A stretch of 64,000 nt of DNA from Pseudomonas laurentiana (GCF_014648275.1 NZ_BMQU01000002.1:328558-392557); one strand, 5' to 3'; positions 17,290-27,095 are shown, numbered from the stretch's first letter. Notes: generated by a model from the sequence alone, not told the origin. Numbers and translations are program-made.

Positions 17290-18455
17290 ATACGCCTGAA
17301 TACGGTCACCCGTTCGAGCTGAAACGGCAGCTCACGTGCGCCTTTCTGACCACGGCCTGGCTCGTGACCTTGCCGATGACTGCCAGCCCAGCCGATGCCG
17401 CCGAACCCTGCGAAGCCCTGGCAGGAACGCTACCTGCCTACCAAGCCTGTATCGGTCAGCTGTACCGTAAACCCATCGCGCAATGGCCCGCACCGCAGAT
17501 TGACCCTGATGTGGCCTGGGAAGAAATGGGCCCCTTGCCTGAACGGGCCCCCTCCCCACCGGAAAACCCCTACACACCAGCCAAAGCGGCCTTGGGTGAG
17601 CGTCTGTTCAACGACCCGAAACTGTCCCGCTCCGGCCAGATCGCCTGTGCCTCCTGCCATGAACCTGACGAGGCGTTCGCCGACGGACGCCGGGTATCGT
17701 TCGGCCACGACCGCCGAAGCGGTCGGCGCAACGCCCCCAGTGTGGTGATGAGCGGCTTTACCCACCAGCTGTTCTGGGACGGTCGCAGCGCCAGCCTTGA
17801 GGCCCAGGCACTACGCCCCGTCAACGACCACGTCGAGATGGCATTCACCACCGATGAACTGCTCTCACGCTTGAACGCTGATGCCGAATACCCCGGTCTC
17901 TTTGACCGGGCCTTTGCCAGTAAAGGCCCGGTCACGGCTGAGCGCATTGCTCAGGCACTCGCCACCTACCAGCGCACGCTGGTCACGGCCACCCGCAACA
18001 CCGCGTTCGAACAATTCCTGCGCGGCCGCCCACAACGCATGAACGACGAGCAGCTGCATGGTCTGCACCTGTTCCGTACACAGGCACGCTGCATGAACTG
18101 CCATTTCGGCCCAAGCCTGAGTGATGACCAGTTCCACAACCTGGGGCTGACCTATTACGGCCGCACGTATCAAGACCTGGGGCGCTACGAAGTGACGGGC
18201 AATGTGGAGGATGTCGGTGCCTTTCGCACCCCGTCACTGCGCCTGCTAAGCAAGACCGCACCGTGGATGCACAATGGCCTGTTCGTCAACCTGGAGGGCA
18301 CTATCGCCCTGTACAACACCGGCATGCCTCGCCCACAGCCTGCCGGGCAACAGAAAAACGATCCGCTCTTTCCCAAGACCAGTGAGCGCCTGAAGCCGTT
18401 GGGGCTGGACATGAACGAACGCCGGGCACTGATGCGCTTTCTCGAAACACTGTGA
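17286..18455 (+). CDS. Di-haem cytochrome c peroxidase/MauG-family protein
   Basis: Up to 389 residues, read from a TTG that overlaps the receptor stop (TTGA). A signal peptide (CAFLTTAWLVTLPMTASPADA) is followed by two c-type haem sites, CASCH (about 121-125) and CMNCH (about 269-273). MauG/CCP-type segments include LGERLFNDPKLSRSGQIACA, FWDGRSASLEAQALRPV and FRTPSLRLLSKTAPWMHNG. It should be a periplasmic di-haem enzyme acting as peroxidase or high-valent iron oxidase. Coupling to a TonB receptor suggests it processes the receptor's ligand; the MbnH enzymes of methanobactin uptake operons are the nearest known analogy. Confidence 0.88.
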   Translation: MNTPEYGHPFELKRQLTCAFLTTAWLVTLPMTASPADAAEPCEALAGTLPAYQACIGQLYRKPIAQWPAPQIDPDVAWEEMGPLPERAPSPPENPYTPAKAALGERLFNDPKLSRSGQIACASCHEPDEAFADGRRVSFGHDRRSGRRNAPSVVMSGFTHQLFWDGRSASLEAQALRPVNDHVEMAFTTDELLSRLNADAEYPGLFDRAFASKGPVTAERIAQALATYQRTLVTATRNTAFEQFLRGRPQRMNDEQLHGLHLFRTQARCMNCHFGPSLSDDQFHNLGLTYYGRTYQDLGRYEVTGNVEDVGAFRTPSLRLLSKTAPWMHNGLFVNLEGTIALYNTGMPRPQPAGQQKNDPLFPKTSERLKPLGLDMNERRALMRFLETL

Positions 18456-18487
18456 AACCGTCGGCTGCCCAGTCCTGCGGCCAGGCA

Positions 18488-18928
18488 TCACCAGCTCAGC
18501 AGGAACATGGCCTTGGCGAGAAACAGAATGCCGAGCATGTGCAGCAACACACTAAGGTGAAGCCGCCGTGACCGTGATGCGGTCATGCGGCCAGTACGCA
18601 TCAGGTACACCACGCAGATGAACTGAACGAGGATACTCACGGCCAGGCCGATTTTCAGCGCCATCATGGTGCCGAGGCTACTGGCCAGGGGGTTATGCAG
18701 CACCGCTCGATACTGCCAGGCCAAACCCAGGCCAGCACCGTAGAGCACGGGTATCACCCAGCGCATGACACTGCGCGCGCGGGTGCCCAGCACGTTGGAC
18801 AGTTGCTCACGTGACGCTGGCGCCAACTGTCGGGCCGAGCGACTGAGGATCATCACCTCGAAGAAAACACCGCCAATGAAGAACGCTGCCGCCGTCAGGT
18901 GGACAAACTTCAACAACAGATAACTCAT
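18488..18928 (-). CDS. Four-helix inner-membrane protein, CopD-like
   Basis: 146 residues with four predicted membrane helices (LLLKFVHLTAAAFFIGGVFF; ARSVMRWVIPVLYGAGLGLA; MALKIGLAVSILVQFICVVY; LLHMLGILFLAKAMFLLSW). The first helix begins with a His-containing KFVHLTAAA pattern like CopD-family membrane proteins. The start MSYLLLKF at 18928 lies 10 bp after the nnrS stop; longer upstream frames overlap nnrS and are not needed. The conserved His in helices 1 and 4 could bind haem or copper. Likely cotranscribed with nnrS. Confidence 0.75.
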   Translation of the reverse strand: MSYLLLKFVHLTAAAFFIGGVFFEVMILSRSARQLAPASREQLSNVLGTRARSVMRWVIPVLYGAGLGLAWQYRAVLHNPLASSLGTMMALKIGLAVSILVQFICVVYLMRTGRMTASRSRRLHLSVLLHMLGILFLAKAMFLLSW

Positions 18929-18938
18929 ACCGTCTCCA

Positions 18939-20126
18939 TCAGCCTGGATGGCCATCAGCGCGAGTGCGCCAGAGCATGGGCGCATAGCAGAAAAGATACT
19001 GGGCAAATGCCCCCGTCCAACAGGCTGCCGCGAGCCACAGTGCCAGCGGGTGCCAGAAGCCGACCGCCAATACGCGGAACAGGCCGCCCAGGTTGAGCAG
19101 CACAAATGCCCAGGCGAAACCGTGTGGCAGCACCAGCGGACGCCCGGTATGACCCAGCGAGACACGCGCCAGCATGGCCAGGATCAACCCGCCCAGGGCG
19201 CCGACCGTGACCCCGTGCAACGCCTGGCTTGCACTGCCGAGCAAGCCGAAGTGCCAAAGCGCCATGCCAATACAGGCCATTGCCAACCAGGCATACGCCA
19301 CATGCAGTGACCACAACAACGGCACCTTCAGCATGCCGCGATCAAACCAGCGCACCAGGCGAGTACCGTGCCCCGTGGCCAAGGCGACAAAGACCAGCCC
19401 CAGCCAGGCATGCACCTGCAGCGCGATTCCCAACGCATACAGCATCGCCAGCGAAACCGTGACAATCAACAACGCCCAGTCCAGCCAGGCCCACGGCTGA
19501 ACGGCAGCCGCACGCCCAAGCCCCCGTTGAGTAAAGAATGGGATCACCCGGCCCCCGATCAAACCCATCATGGCGGCGACCAGCCAGACTGCCGCCCAGA
19601 CGCCTTGTCGCTGCAAACCGTCGTTTGCCTGCTGTAACCCGAGCTGCGTCAACAGGTCGGCGCCCATCAGCAGCACCAGGACCGCCACAATGGGGTAGTT
19701 ACGGGTTTGCCGTACCGCCCAGAGGTGATGAGCCATGACCACGGCCACGCTGGCGAAGAACATCAGGTTGGCCGTCATCAGCACCAGTGGCGAACCCGTC
19801 CACCATGCCAGCCGTGCCGCCAACCAGACCACCACCAGCACACCGAGGGGCGTGCCAGACACGCCGGGACGCCCGGTCCACGTCTGTACCGCCGTCAGCA
19901 GAAAGCCGGCAATGATCGCTCCGGCGAAACCGAAGACCAGTTCATGTCGATGCCACGCCAGCCAACCGCCCAGAGGCTGCGCTGTAACGGCATAGCCCTG
20001 CAAGGCGAAGATCCATAGCGGAATCGCCAAGGCGGCCAACAGGCTGCCCAGCAGAAAAAAAGGCCGAAAGCCCAAGCGCAACACGGGCCACGTGCTCATG
20101 GCCTGGCGTTTATCGAGAATCTGCAT
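18939..20126 (-). CDS. nnrS: NnrS family haem/copper membrane protein
   Basis: 395 residues with about 12 hydrophobic helices in the NnrS pattern. Visible marks are VLRLGFRPFFLLGSLLAALA at the N terminus, GWLAWHRHELVFGFAGAIIA with the His pair, GFLLTAVQTWTGRPG, GGRVIPFFTQRGLG and ARVSLGHTGRPL. NnrS proteins are haem- and copper-containing membrane proteins tied to nitric-oxide stress tolerance. ATG 20126 is chosen over an upstream start because GGAGAAACC precedes it. No denitrification genes are in the window, so a general nitrosative-stress role is more likely. The small CopD-like gene follows. Confidence 0.9.
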   Translation of the reverse strand: MQILDKRQAMSTWPVLRLGFRPFFLLGSLLAALAIPLWIFALQGYAVTAQPLGGWLAWHRHELVFGFAGAIIAGFLLTAVQTWTGRPGVSGTPLGVLVVVWLAARLAWWTGSPLVLMTANLMFFASVAVVMAHHLWAVRQTRNYPIVAVLVLLMGADLLTQLGLQQANDGLQRQGVWAAVWLVAAMMGLIGGRVIPFFTQRGLGRAAAVQPWAWLDWALLIVTVSLAMLYALGIALQVHAWLGLVFVALATGHGTRLVRWFDRGMLKVPLLWSLHVAYAWLAMACIGMALWHFGLLGSASQALHGVTVGALGGLILAMLARVSLGHTGRPLVLPHGFAWAFVLLNLGGLFRVLAVGFWHPLALWLAAACWTGAFAQYLFCYAPMLWRTRADGHPG

Positions 20127-20313
20127 GGTTTCTCCGGGAGACAGGCCACTCATCCACGTCAGTCTTGCAGTTCTATGCCCACGTCGCCATGACGAACATC
20201 AAGTATCAGGCCACTGCCCCCACCATCAGCCCCCTCGCTTTACCCGACCTGGCGGCAACCTTGAGCATCAGCGCCTATAGTCCATTCTCTTATCGCTGAC
20301 AGGGAGGCGTGCG

Positions 20314-23214
20314 ATGCCATCGCGTCGAATTCCACTTTACGTCCATATCGCCTATCTGTTCGTCGGCTTGCTGCTGACCTTTGCCATTGTCAGCAATGGC
20401 TATCAGTTCCTGCAGAACCGCGAACAGATGGTCAATGGCGCGAAAAAACACTTTGAACTGGTCCGCCAGCTCGCGCTTTCCGAACTGGACGCCCTCTATC
20501 GGCCAACGGTAAGCACGGTGTCATTGTTGGCCCATCAGCGCCTGATGCGGGCGCAGACGGTTGAAGCGCGGCTCGATAGCCTGCAGTTCCTGGTGGCAGC
20601 CCTGGATAGCCAGCCGGCCTTGACCTCACTGTACATGGGCTACGACACGGGCGACTTTTTCATGATCCGCCCCTGGCGCGATGAAGCTGCACTGATTCCC
20701 CTGTTCAACCCTCCCGCTGGCACACGATGGATCGTGCAGAGTATCCAGGTGATTGACGGCCAGACGGTAGGCGAGCATCTGTTTATTGGTGCGGACTTTC
20801 AGGTCATAGAGCGGCGAGCGCGGCCAGACTACCGCTACGATCCTCGTAGCCGCCCGTGGTTTGTCTCCGCCAAAGAGCGCGGTGGCCTGTACGTCACCGA
20901 CCCCTACCTGTTTTTCTCCACAGGGCAACCCGGCGTGTCCTTCGCTCACCCGACCGAAAATGGCAGCGGCGTTGCCGGCGCAGACATCACCCTGAACTCA
21001 CTGAACGCCCTGCTGCTGGCGCTTAAAGCCACCCCAGACAGCCGCATTGCCTTGCTCAATGCCAAGGATGAAGTGCTGAGCTGGCAAAAAGGCGCCCCGC
21101 AGATGATGGATGCCGGCGCGGGCAAACTACGGTTGCCACATCTGGACGAGTTGCAGGCGCCGATACTGCAGCGCCTGGTCAACACGCTGAACCAAGCCGC
21201 AGAGGACAGCCTGAGCTTTCAGACTGCGGGAGATGACTGGCAAGGCATCCGCATTGCCCTGCCCACCGTTGGCGGGCAAACCTTGACGCTGTTGATGGCA
21301 TCGCCCTACCGCGAGTTGTTGGCGGACGCTATCGCACTGCGCAACCGCGGCATGCTGATTGCCTTGGTGTTGCTTGCCCTCGGTGTACTGATGGCCTTGG
21401 CCATGGCACGCCTGGCGTCCAGACCCTTGCAAGCCTTGACCGTCGAGGCGGCGAAGATCGAGCACTTCAACTTCGACGAGCCGATCGAAGTGGAGTCGCA
21501 GATTGCCGAGGTGGTCGACCTGTCCCGGGCCATGGGCAGCATGAAAAACACCATCCACCGCTTCCTTGAACTATCGATTGCCCTGTCCAGCGAGACCAAT
21601 TTTCAACAGTTGCTGGCCCATCTAGTGCGTGAAATGCAGGAAATCACCAACGCCGAGGTCAGCCTGATCTACCTGGCAGATGCCGATGCCACTCGCCTGC
21701 AACTGGCGCGAGCCCACTGTCGTAGCGGCCTGCTCGACGTCGAGCCCGGCACTGATATCGACCTTGCCGTGGCCGAGGATCACCCGCTAGTGCGGGCCAT
21801 GCATGAAGCCAGGCCCTGTTCACTGTCGACCGAAGTGCTGCAGCGCCACTTCCCCCAGTTCAGCGGCATCAACCCGCCCTCGTCGTTGTGGGTGCTGCCA
21901 TTGAAAAACCGAGCGGGCCATCTGCTTGGCGCACTGGCATTGCTCGTCGACGAACAGCAACACCCACTCAGCCCGGAACTGATGGCCTTTGTCGAGGCAC
22001 TGTCCACGACCTCGGCGGTGGCGCTGAACACCCAGCGTCTGGTCGATGAGCAGAAGGTTCTGCTGGAAGCGTTCATTCAGTTGATCGCCGGTGCGATCGA
22101 TGCAAAGAGCCCCTACACCGGCGGGCACTGCCAGCGTGTGCCCGAGTTGACCAAGATGCTCGCACGCGCCGCCTGTGCCGAACGCAGCGGACCGTTCGCG
22201 GCATTCAACCTCAGCGAGGATGAATGGGAAGAACTGCACATTGCAGCCTGGTTGCACGACTGCGGCAAAGTCACGACACCTGAGTACGTGGTGGACAAAG
22301 CGACCAAACTGGAAACCCTGCATGATCGTATCCATGAAATACGCATGCGCTTTGAAGTGCTCAAGCGCGACGCTGAGCTGGCCTGCTGGAAGGCAATCGC
22401 TGCCGGTGGCGATACTGGGCCGCTGCAGACCGCACTGGACGAGCAGTTGCGTGAGCTGGACGAGGAATTCGCCTTCGTTGCCGAGTGCAATGAAGGCGGC
22501 GAGTTCATGGCGCCAGAGCGTGTCGAGCGGCTACAACGCATCGCCGCACGCACCTGGCGCCGTACCCTGTCCGATCGCATTGGCATTTCCCATGAGGAGA
22601 AAGCACGCAAGAACCTCACCCCGGAGCCAGCACTGCCCGTCGACGAGCCGCTGCTGGCCGACAAGCCCGAACACATCTTCCCGCGCGGGCCGCGCGAACA
22701 GATGCCTGCAGACAACCCCTGGGGGTTCAAGGTCAAGGTGCCCGAACACCTGTACAACCGTGGCGAACTCTACAACCTCAGCATTGGCCGAGGTACCCTC
22801 GTCGAGGAGGAGCGCTACAAGATCAACGAGCACATCATCCAGACCCTGATCATGCTGGATAAACTGCCGTTTCCACGGCACCTGCGACGGGTGCCGGAAA
22901 TTGCTGGCGGCCATCACGAGAAAATGGACGGCACGGGCTACCCCAAGGGCCTGACACGCGACCAGATGAGCATACCCGCCAGGATGATGGCCATAGCCGA
23001 TATCTTCGAGGCACTCACCGCCGTCGACCGTCCCTACAAACAGGGCAAGACCCTGTCCGAGGCGATCAGGATCATGGGCTTCATGCGCAAGGACCAGCAC
23101 ATCGATGCCGAGCTGTTCTCACTGTTCCTGCGCTCAGGTACCTATCGCACGTACGCCGAACGCTACATGCCCCCGGCGCTGATTGATGAGGTGGACATCG
23201 CCGCCTACCTGTAG
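20314..23214 (+). CDS. Membrane HD-GYP phosphodiesterase with Cache, HAMP and GAF domains
   Basis: 966 residues. A membrane helix (about 8-28), a large periplasmic dCache-like sensor (about 30-340, with RPDYRYDPRSRPWFVSAKER), a second helix (about 345-368), HAMP (about 370-420), GAF (about 440-590) and an HD-GYP domain. HDCGK is at about 648 and HHEKMDGTGYP at about 867; some 200 residues, including a glutamate-rich helical insert, separate them, longer than in a minimal HD-GYP. The metal and GYP residues are intact, so c-di-GMP (or cGAMP-type) hydrolysis is expected. The Cache domain suggests a small-molecule periplasmic signal. It is monocistronic. Confidence 0.9.
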   Translation: MPSRRIPLYVHIAYLFVGLLLTFAIVSNGYQFLQNREQMVNGAKKHFELVRQLALSELDALYRPTVSTVSLLAHQRLMRAQTVEARLDSLQFLVAALDSQPALTSLYMGYDTGDFFMIRPWRDEAALIPLFNPPAGTRWIVQSIQVIDGQTVGEHLFIGADFQVIERRARPDYRYDPRSRPWFVSAKERGGLYVTDPYLFFSTGQPGVSFAHPTENGSGVAGADITLNSLNALLLALKATPDSRIALLNAKDEVLSWQKGAPQMMDAGAGKLRLPHLDELQAPILQRLVNTLNQAAEDSLSFQTAGDDWQGIRIALPTVGGQTLTLLMASPYRELLADAIALRNRGMLIALVLLALGVLMALAMARLASRPLQALTVEAAKIEHFNFDEPIEVESQIAEVVDLSRAMGSMKNTIHRFLELSIALSSETNFQQLLAHLVREMQEITNAEVSLIYLADADATRLQLARAHCRSGLLDVEPGTDIDLAVAEDHPLVRAMHEARPCSLSTEVLQRHFPQFSGINPPSSLWVLPLKNRAGHLLGALALLVDEQQHPLSPELMAFVEALSTTSAVALNTQRLVDEQKVLLEAFIQLIAGAIDAKSPYTGGHCQRVPELTKMLARAACAERSGPFAAFNLSEDEWEELHIAAWLHDCGKVTTPEYVVDKATKLETLHDRIHEIRMRFEVLKRDAELACWKAIAAGGDTGPLQTALDEQLRELDEEFAFVAECNEGGEFMAPERVERLQRIAARTWRRTLSDRIGISHEEKARKNLTPEPALPVDEPLLADKPEHIFPRGPREQMPADNPWGFKVKVPEHLYNRGELYNLSIGRGTLVEEERYKINEHIIQTLIMLDKLPFPRHLRRVPEIAGGHHEKMDGTGYPKGLTRDQMSIPARMMAIADIFEALTAVDRPYKQGKTLSEAIRIMGFMRKDQHIDAELFSLFLRSGTYRTYAERYMPPALIDEVDIAAYL

Positions 23215-23224
23215 CCGTTGGCGT

Positions 23225-23911
23225 CTAGACGGAAATCCCTGCCTGCTGTACGAAGGCAAGGGCCTGACGGGTCAGTTGATCGAGGTGTCGGTCACGCTGC
23301 TTTTCCGCGTCCACCATTGCTTTCTTGCCCTGTTGCTGGAGCAGGTAGGTGTGTATCTGGCGTACCTCCACGGAGCGGTAAATCGGCGCGACATCCAGCA
23401 CCGCAAACTGTCCGTGAGTCCGGTAATCACGGGTGTTCATCAGCACCTGCGGGCCACGCACACCGATGACCTGAAACCCCATCGACTCAAAGCACGGCAC
23501 CTTGCCAGTAACGCACGCCAGCTCGGCATGGGGGTATCGGCCGAGCATGGCCTGTACCATCGACCGGGCAATCCCCTGACGCCGGTGGCTGAGCGACACC
23601 GCCATGTAGGCCAGCGAGCAGGCTTCGGGATCGCCCGTGGCAGGCAAATACAGTAGAAAGCCGACAACCGTTGCCGGGTCGTCGGCATCCAGGGCCACGA
23701 TCAATTCGACAGGCATCTCCCTGGAACCGTCCATCGCCTCCAGATAAAGATGAACCTCGTAGCCGACACCGTATTGGTAGAGCCGGTAAAGCGGGTTGCT
23801 CGGCGCAATGGCCACCGCGCTGATGTCCGTGACGTAATCGACGACCATCTGCATGATCTGGCTTCTGATCGCCTCGGGGGGTGGGCTTTCAAGGCGGGTG
23901 ACAGTGAACAT
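23225..23911 (-). CDS. GNAT-family N-acetyltransferase
   Basis: 228 residues. The GNAT core spans about 60-165: VELIVALDADDPATVVGFLL, the acetyl-CoA loop SLAYMAVSLSHRRQGIARSM (R/Q-x-x-G-x-A pattern) and ELACVTGKVPCFESMGFQVI. A C-terminal helical tail of about 50 residues (QQQGKKAMVDAEKQRDRHLD) is extra. The acceptor is unknown. It lies convergently just after the HD-GYP gene; a shared function is not implied. Confidence 0.8.
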   Translation of the reverse strand: MFTVTRLESPPPEAIRSQIMQMVVDYVTDISAVAIAPSNPLYRLYQYGVGYEVHLYLEAMDGSREMPVELIVALDADDPATVVGFLLYLPATGDPEACSLAYMAVSLSHRRQGIARSMVQAMLGRYPHAELACVTGKVPCFESMGFQVIGVRGPQVLMNTRDYRTHGQFAVLDVAPIYRSVEVRQIHTYLLQQQGKKAMVDAEKQRDRHLDQLTRQALAFVQQAGISV

Positions 23912-24059
23912 TGTGTTTCGAACTCCGGGACTAAGGCCTGCCCAAAGCCTGGGGGTTGGCGCTGGGGGTCATATGATAACGCGTGTTTGCGCCGCTGAGC
24001 TGCTGCATGGCTCTGCGCCAATGATGAGGGGGTATCCGTGCGCCGGCACACCCAGGTAT

Positions 24060-26237
24060 TCAAGAAGGCTCGTCACCATCATCGTCATTGAACACGTCTT
24101 CCCAGTTGAACGCCAACACGCGATCGTCATCAGCAGAGACCGGAGCCATGGCCAACTGCTCAGCCTTCAGGTTCTCCGGATGCTGCCGCCAACGCTCGAG
24201 GCTGGCAGTCAATATCGCTGCCTGAGACGCGTAATGGCCGTACACATCCTCCGCATGGAGGCGAATGGTGTGTAGCATGAGTAAACGTTCCCGGGTGTTT
24301 TTCACCTGTTCGGCTTCACGCGCCAGCGCCCTGACCTCATGCTCGTGGGCATTCACGTAAGCATCGGGCCGAGCGAAAAGGTTGTGATGCTGCTGGCGCA
24401 GTTGCGCCTCGATGCTCACCAATGCCTCATCCACCTGGTTGAACTCGCGCCGGGTGACCAGGTAACGCTTGAGCTCATATGTTTCCTGCCATCGACGCAA
24501 CGTCGCCCAACAGCTTGGGATATACCCACCCACCATCGAATGATTACCGGCACTGAACATTTGCGCCAACAGCGACTGACGCTCCGGCAAGCCATTGCGC
24601 TGCCTGAGTGCCAGGGAGCAGGCGGCATGCTGGCTCACCGTATCGCAACCCGGCGACCAGAGAATCGAAGATTGCTCATGGGTGTCGAACTGCACCGGGA
24701 AGAAGTGCCACAGGAGGCCATGGTGTGCATAAGGCTCCCCCCCCCAATTGCTGATACCGGCGACAAACACCGAGAGGCCGACGGGCACATTGGCGAAGGT
24801 CATCGCAACCCCGGAGCCATACACCGACGGTTTGGTGTTCAACCAGGTACCAGGCACGCTCGGCACCGGGTCGTTGTGGTTGACCATTCGGTAGTGCTTT
24901 AACGCCTCGGCGCCCTTGACGAAGGTGGCATCCCCCGCCCGGGGTGCGCCGTAGGTGTAGAGCGAAATACTGTAACCATCAGGCTTGCGGCGCAGCATCT
25001 CCGAAACCAGCAAGGCTATGGCGCCGCCCAGGCTGTGGCCGCAGATCATTAGCCTTTGCCCGGCATAGAACTTCTCCAGGTAATTCAAGACAAAACCCAA
25101 AACCACTTGGGCGGCTTGATAGAAGCCTCGATGTACCTTACCTTCGCCCTCCTCGAAGGGCACCTGCAGCGCGTCGACATCACGCAAGGCGTCCCAAGGC
25201 ATCTCACTGGTGCCACGAATGGCAATCAGGATCAGTTCGTCATTATGGGTGATGAACGCCTGGCTATCCGTGCCCCCTGTGCTTTGCCTCGAGTCATCGA
25301 GAAAATGGAGGCTCTCGGGGTTTTCCTGCTTATCCCTGAGTTCGGGGTTGTTCTGGGGGTAGAGGCCAGAGTCAAAGGGCACCACTTCCAAACGCCGGGA
25401 ATACGCCACGTCTTCGTACAACGGGTAGTAGGCCTGTTTTTGCCCGGCATCGACCTGCCAGACCTCATCGAAACGGCACAGCGCGTCCCCCAGCATATTG
25501 CCCACGCTCGGCTGCCGCGGAAAGCTCACCAGACCACCCCGCACCGGTAGATCGCGGGGCGACTGCCCGAACGGGCAATAACTCAGGGTGGCCATCAACG
25601 CCAGTTGATAAAGGTTCAGGGCGCAGAACTGCGGGCGGGTTGAGAGCATCGGCAGCAGTGCGCGCAGCGGGCGGACCTCCAGCACCGTGTGCCGGTTCGG
25701 CAACAGGCCAAACCCTTGCTCGCCGTACTTGCCCATCAGCCGCCGTAACCCAAGGGTGCGCTTGAAATGGCAGGCGACCTCGGGAGGCAGATGCGCGACA
25801 TGCCTGACCAGGTGCCGAACCTCGACCTGATAATACGCATCCGCACAGGCCTGGGCCGGGTTGCTGGTGGTACGCGCACCATCGTGATTGCGGTAGCGGG
25901 TCTGTTCCGCGCGGACCTGAAGTTCGGTGATGGGGAGTGGGTAGGACTGCCTATCCATTAAGCGTGAGTAAAGTGGGACGCTTTGGTTATGCAAACTATT
26001 AAAGTTCACAGCAACCGGCCCCGCGAAGTGATTGTCTACTTTGCCCTTGCCTGCACTGTCCAAACTCCCCTTATAAACATGACCTTCGCTGTCAATGACC
26101 TCATAAAGAAGACCCGCATAGGGCTCACCAGACCCAAGCTCGTCTACCAATTGAAAGCTGGTCCATCGACCTTGTCGAGGGCAAGAAAACATACGACTAC
26201 CCAATGGGGCTTGTAACTCGTCATCCGACTTTGACAC
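24060..26237 (-). CDS. T6SS lipase effector, class 3 lipase domain
   Basis: 725 residues from a GTG at 26237 preceded by AAGGAG. A lipase class 3 domain lies in the middle: nucleophile in ICGHSLGGAIALL (Ser at about 402), YTYGAPRAGDATF, Asp candidate in VNHNDPVPSVPG and His in GEPYAHHGLLWHF. The C-terminal part (about 560-700) is helical and may be a toxin accessory or membrane-contact region. No signal peptide is present, fitting export on VgrG. It is the last gene of vgrG-DUF4123-immunity-immunity-effector, so it is best read as a Tle-type phospholipase attacking target-cell membranes, with the two lipoproteins as immunity. Confidence 0.85.
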   Translation of the reverse strand: MSKSDDELQAPLGSRMFSCPRQGRWTSFQLVDELGSGEPYAGLLYEVIDSEGHVYKGSLDSAGKGKVDNHFAGPVAVNFNSLHNQSVPLYSRLMDRQSYPLPITELQVRAEQTRYRNHDGARTTSNPAQACADAYYQVEVRHLVRHVAHLPPEVACHFKRTLGLRRLMGKYGEQGFGLLPNRHTVLEVRPLRALLPMLSTRPQFCALNLYQLALMATLSYCPFGQSPRDLPVRGGLVSFPRQPSVGNMLGDALCRFDEVWQVDAGQKQAYYPLYEDVAYSRRLEVVPFDSGLYPQNNPELRDKQENPESLHFLDDSRQSTGGTDSQAFITHNDELILIAIRGTSEMPWDALRDVDALQVPFEEGEGKVHRGFYQAAQVVLGFVLNYLEKFYAGQRLMICGHSLGGAIALLVSEMLRRKPDGYSISLYTYGAPRAGDATFVKGAEALKHYRMVNHNDPVPSVPGTWLNTKPSVYGSGVAMTFANVPVGLSVFVAGISNWGGEPYAHHGLLWHFFPVQFDTHEQSSILWSPGCDTVSQHAACSLALRQRNGLPERQSLLAQMFSAGNHSMVGGYIPSCWATLRRWQETYELKRYLVTRREFNQVDEALVSIEAQLRQQHHNLFARPDAYVNAHEHEVRALAREAEQVKNTRERLLMLHTIRLHAEDVYGHYASQAAILTASLERWRQHPENLKAEQLAMAPVSADDDRVLAFNWEDVFNDDDGDEPS

Positions 26238-26249
26238 TTTGCGATCTCC

Positions 26250-27083
26250 TTATTCTGTGCAGCTCGGGTAAACCGTACATCTACGCCCATCAGGCATCAT
26301 GAAGTCGGTGAACCTAGGTGGGCTTATACAACTTTCTTCATTTTCCGTACCCCACCGGCCTGTGCATGGGCGCCAGCCCTCTTTCGTTTTCAACCAAAAA
26401 CCGTCGTAATACGGTTCTTCACTTTCATCGACCCTTACATTCAGCCTCACTGTTTTACCCGGCAGTTGCTCAAGGGTATACCCTGCAAAAGGATGCCCAG
26501 CACCCAACTGACCCTCCGCATCAATGGCTTTACAATCCAGTATTTTCACAATGCGCCGCTTCGGCCCCATCGTGCGAAAAAACCATTGGCACTGGCCATG
26601 AAACGTACTTTCACCTGCAGCATTGAATATTTCTCTGTACTGCCCCTCTCGTTCATAGCGAATCGCGACTAAACCCGTATCTTCGCCAAAATCAAACCAG
26701 TCGTCGCTATACGCAGCTGCAATCTGTAACTCTATGCGACGCAGTACCAACGGACACCCGCTGACCGTTCGATACAAGGCAATGACCGAATTGGGCTCGT
26801 ACTCTTTTCGCCATTTCAAGTTATAACCCACCTCGGTTTTTCGCCCGCCCGGCACCGTACAGGTTTCCCCTTCGTCGGGCACGTAAACCGCAATCGCCTT
26901 GTAGGCAAAACCTGGCGGCAAATCGGCGGTGAAGGTGAAGTGGTTCGGCGGCGCGCTTGTGCAACCTGCCAACAATGTGAAACCAAAGTAAAAGAGCAGC
27001 CGTGCGCAACTACTGATTTGCACTTGCTCAGTCACTGGCCCATTACCCAATAATAAATTCAAGACTTTATCCCGTGGTGGCAT
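26250..27083 (-). CDS. T6SS immunity lipoprotein, copy 2 (Tli-like)
   Basis: 277 residues with a signal sequence and lipobox (LLFYFGFTLLAGCTS), so a periplasm-facing lipoprotein as expected for protection against a periplasmic lipase. The start has AAGGAC seven bases upstream. It is a close paralogue of the preceding gene: near-identical N-terminal block (PPNHFTFTADLPPGFAYKAI) and C-terminal block (PPRFTDFMMPDGRRCTVYPS), with a diverged middle. The effector start is 12 bp away. It may be a Tli3-like immunity family; that assignment is by context and appearance only. Confidence 0.82.
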   Translation of the reverse strand: MPPRDKVLNLLLGNGPVTEQVQISSCARLLFYFGFTLLAGCTSAPPNHFTFTADLPPGFAYKAIAVYVPDEGETCTVPGGRKTEVGYNLKWRKEYEPNSVIALYRTVSGCPLVLRRIELQIAAAYSDDWFDFGEDTGLVAIRYEREGQYREIFNAAGESTFHGQCQWFFRTMGPKRRIVKILDCKAIDAEGQLGAGHPFAGYTLEQLPGKTVRLNVRVDESEEPYYDGFWLKTKEGWRPCTGRWGTENEESCISPPRFTDFMMPDGRRCTVYPSCTE

Positions 27084-27095
27084 CGCGTAATGTCC

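Noticed and set aside
17286-17300. Receptor and MauG-like gene as one fusion
   Set aside because: A TGA at 17287-17289 clearly ends the receptor with the normal terminal Phe, and the next protein has its own signal peptide.
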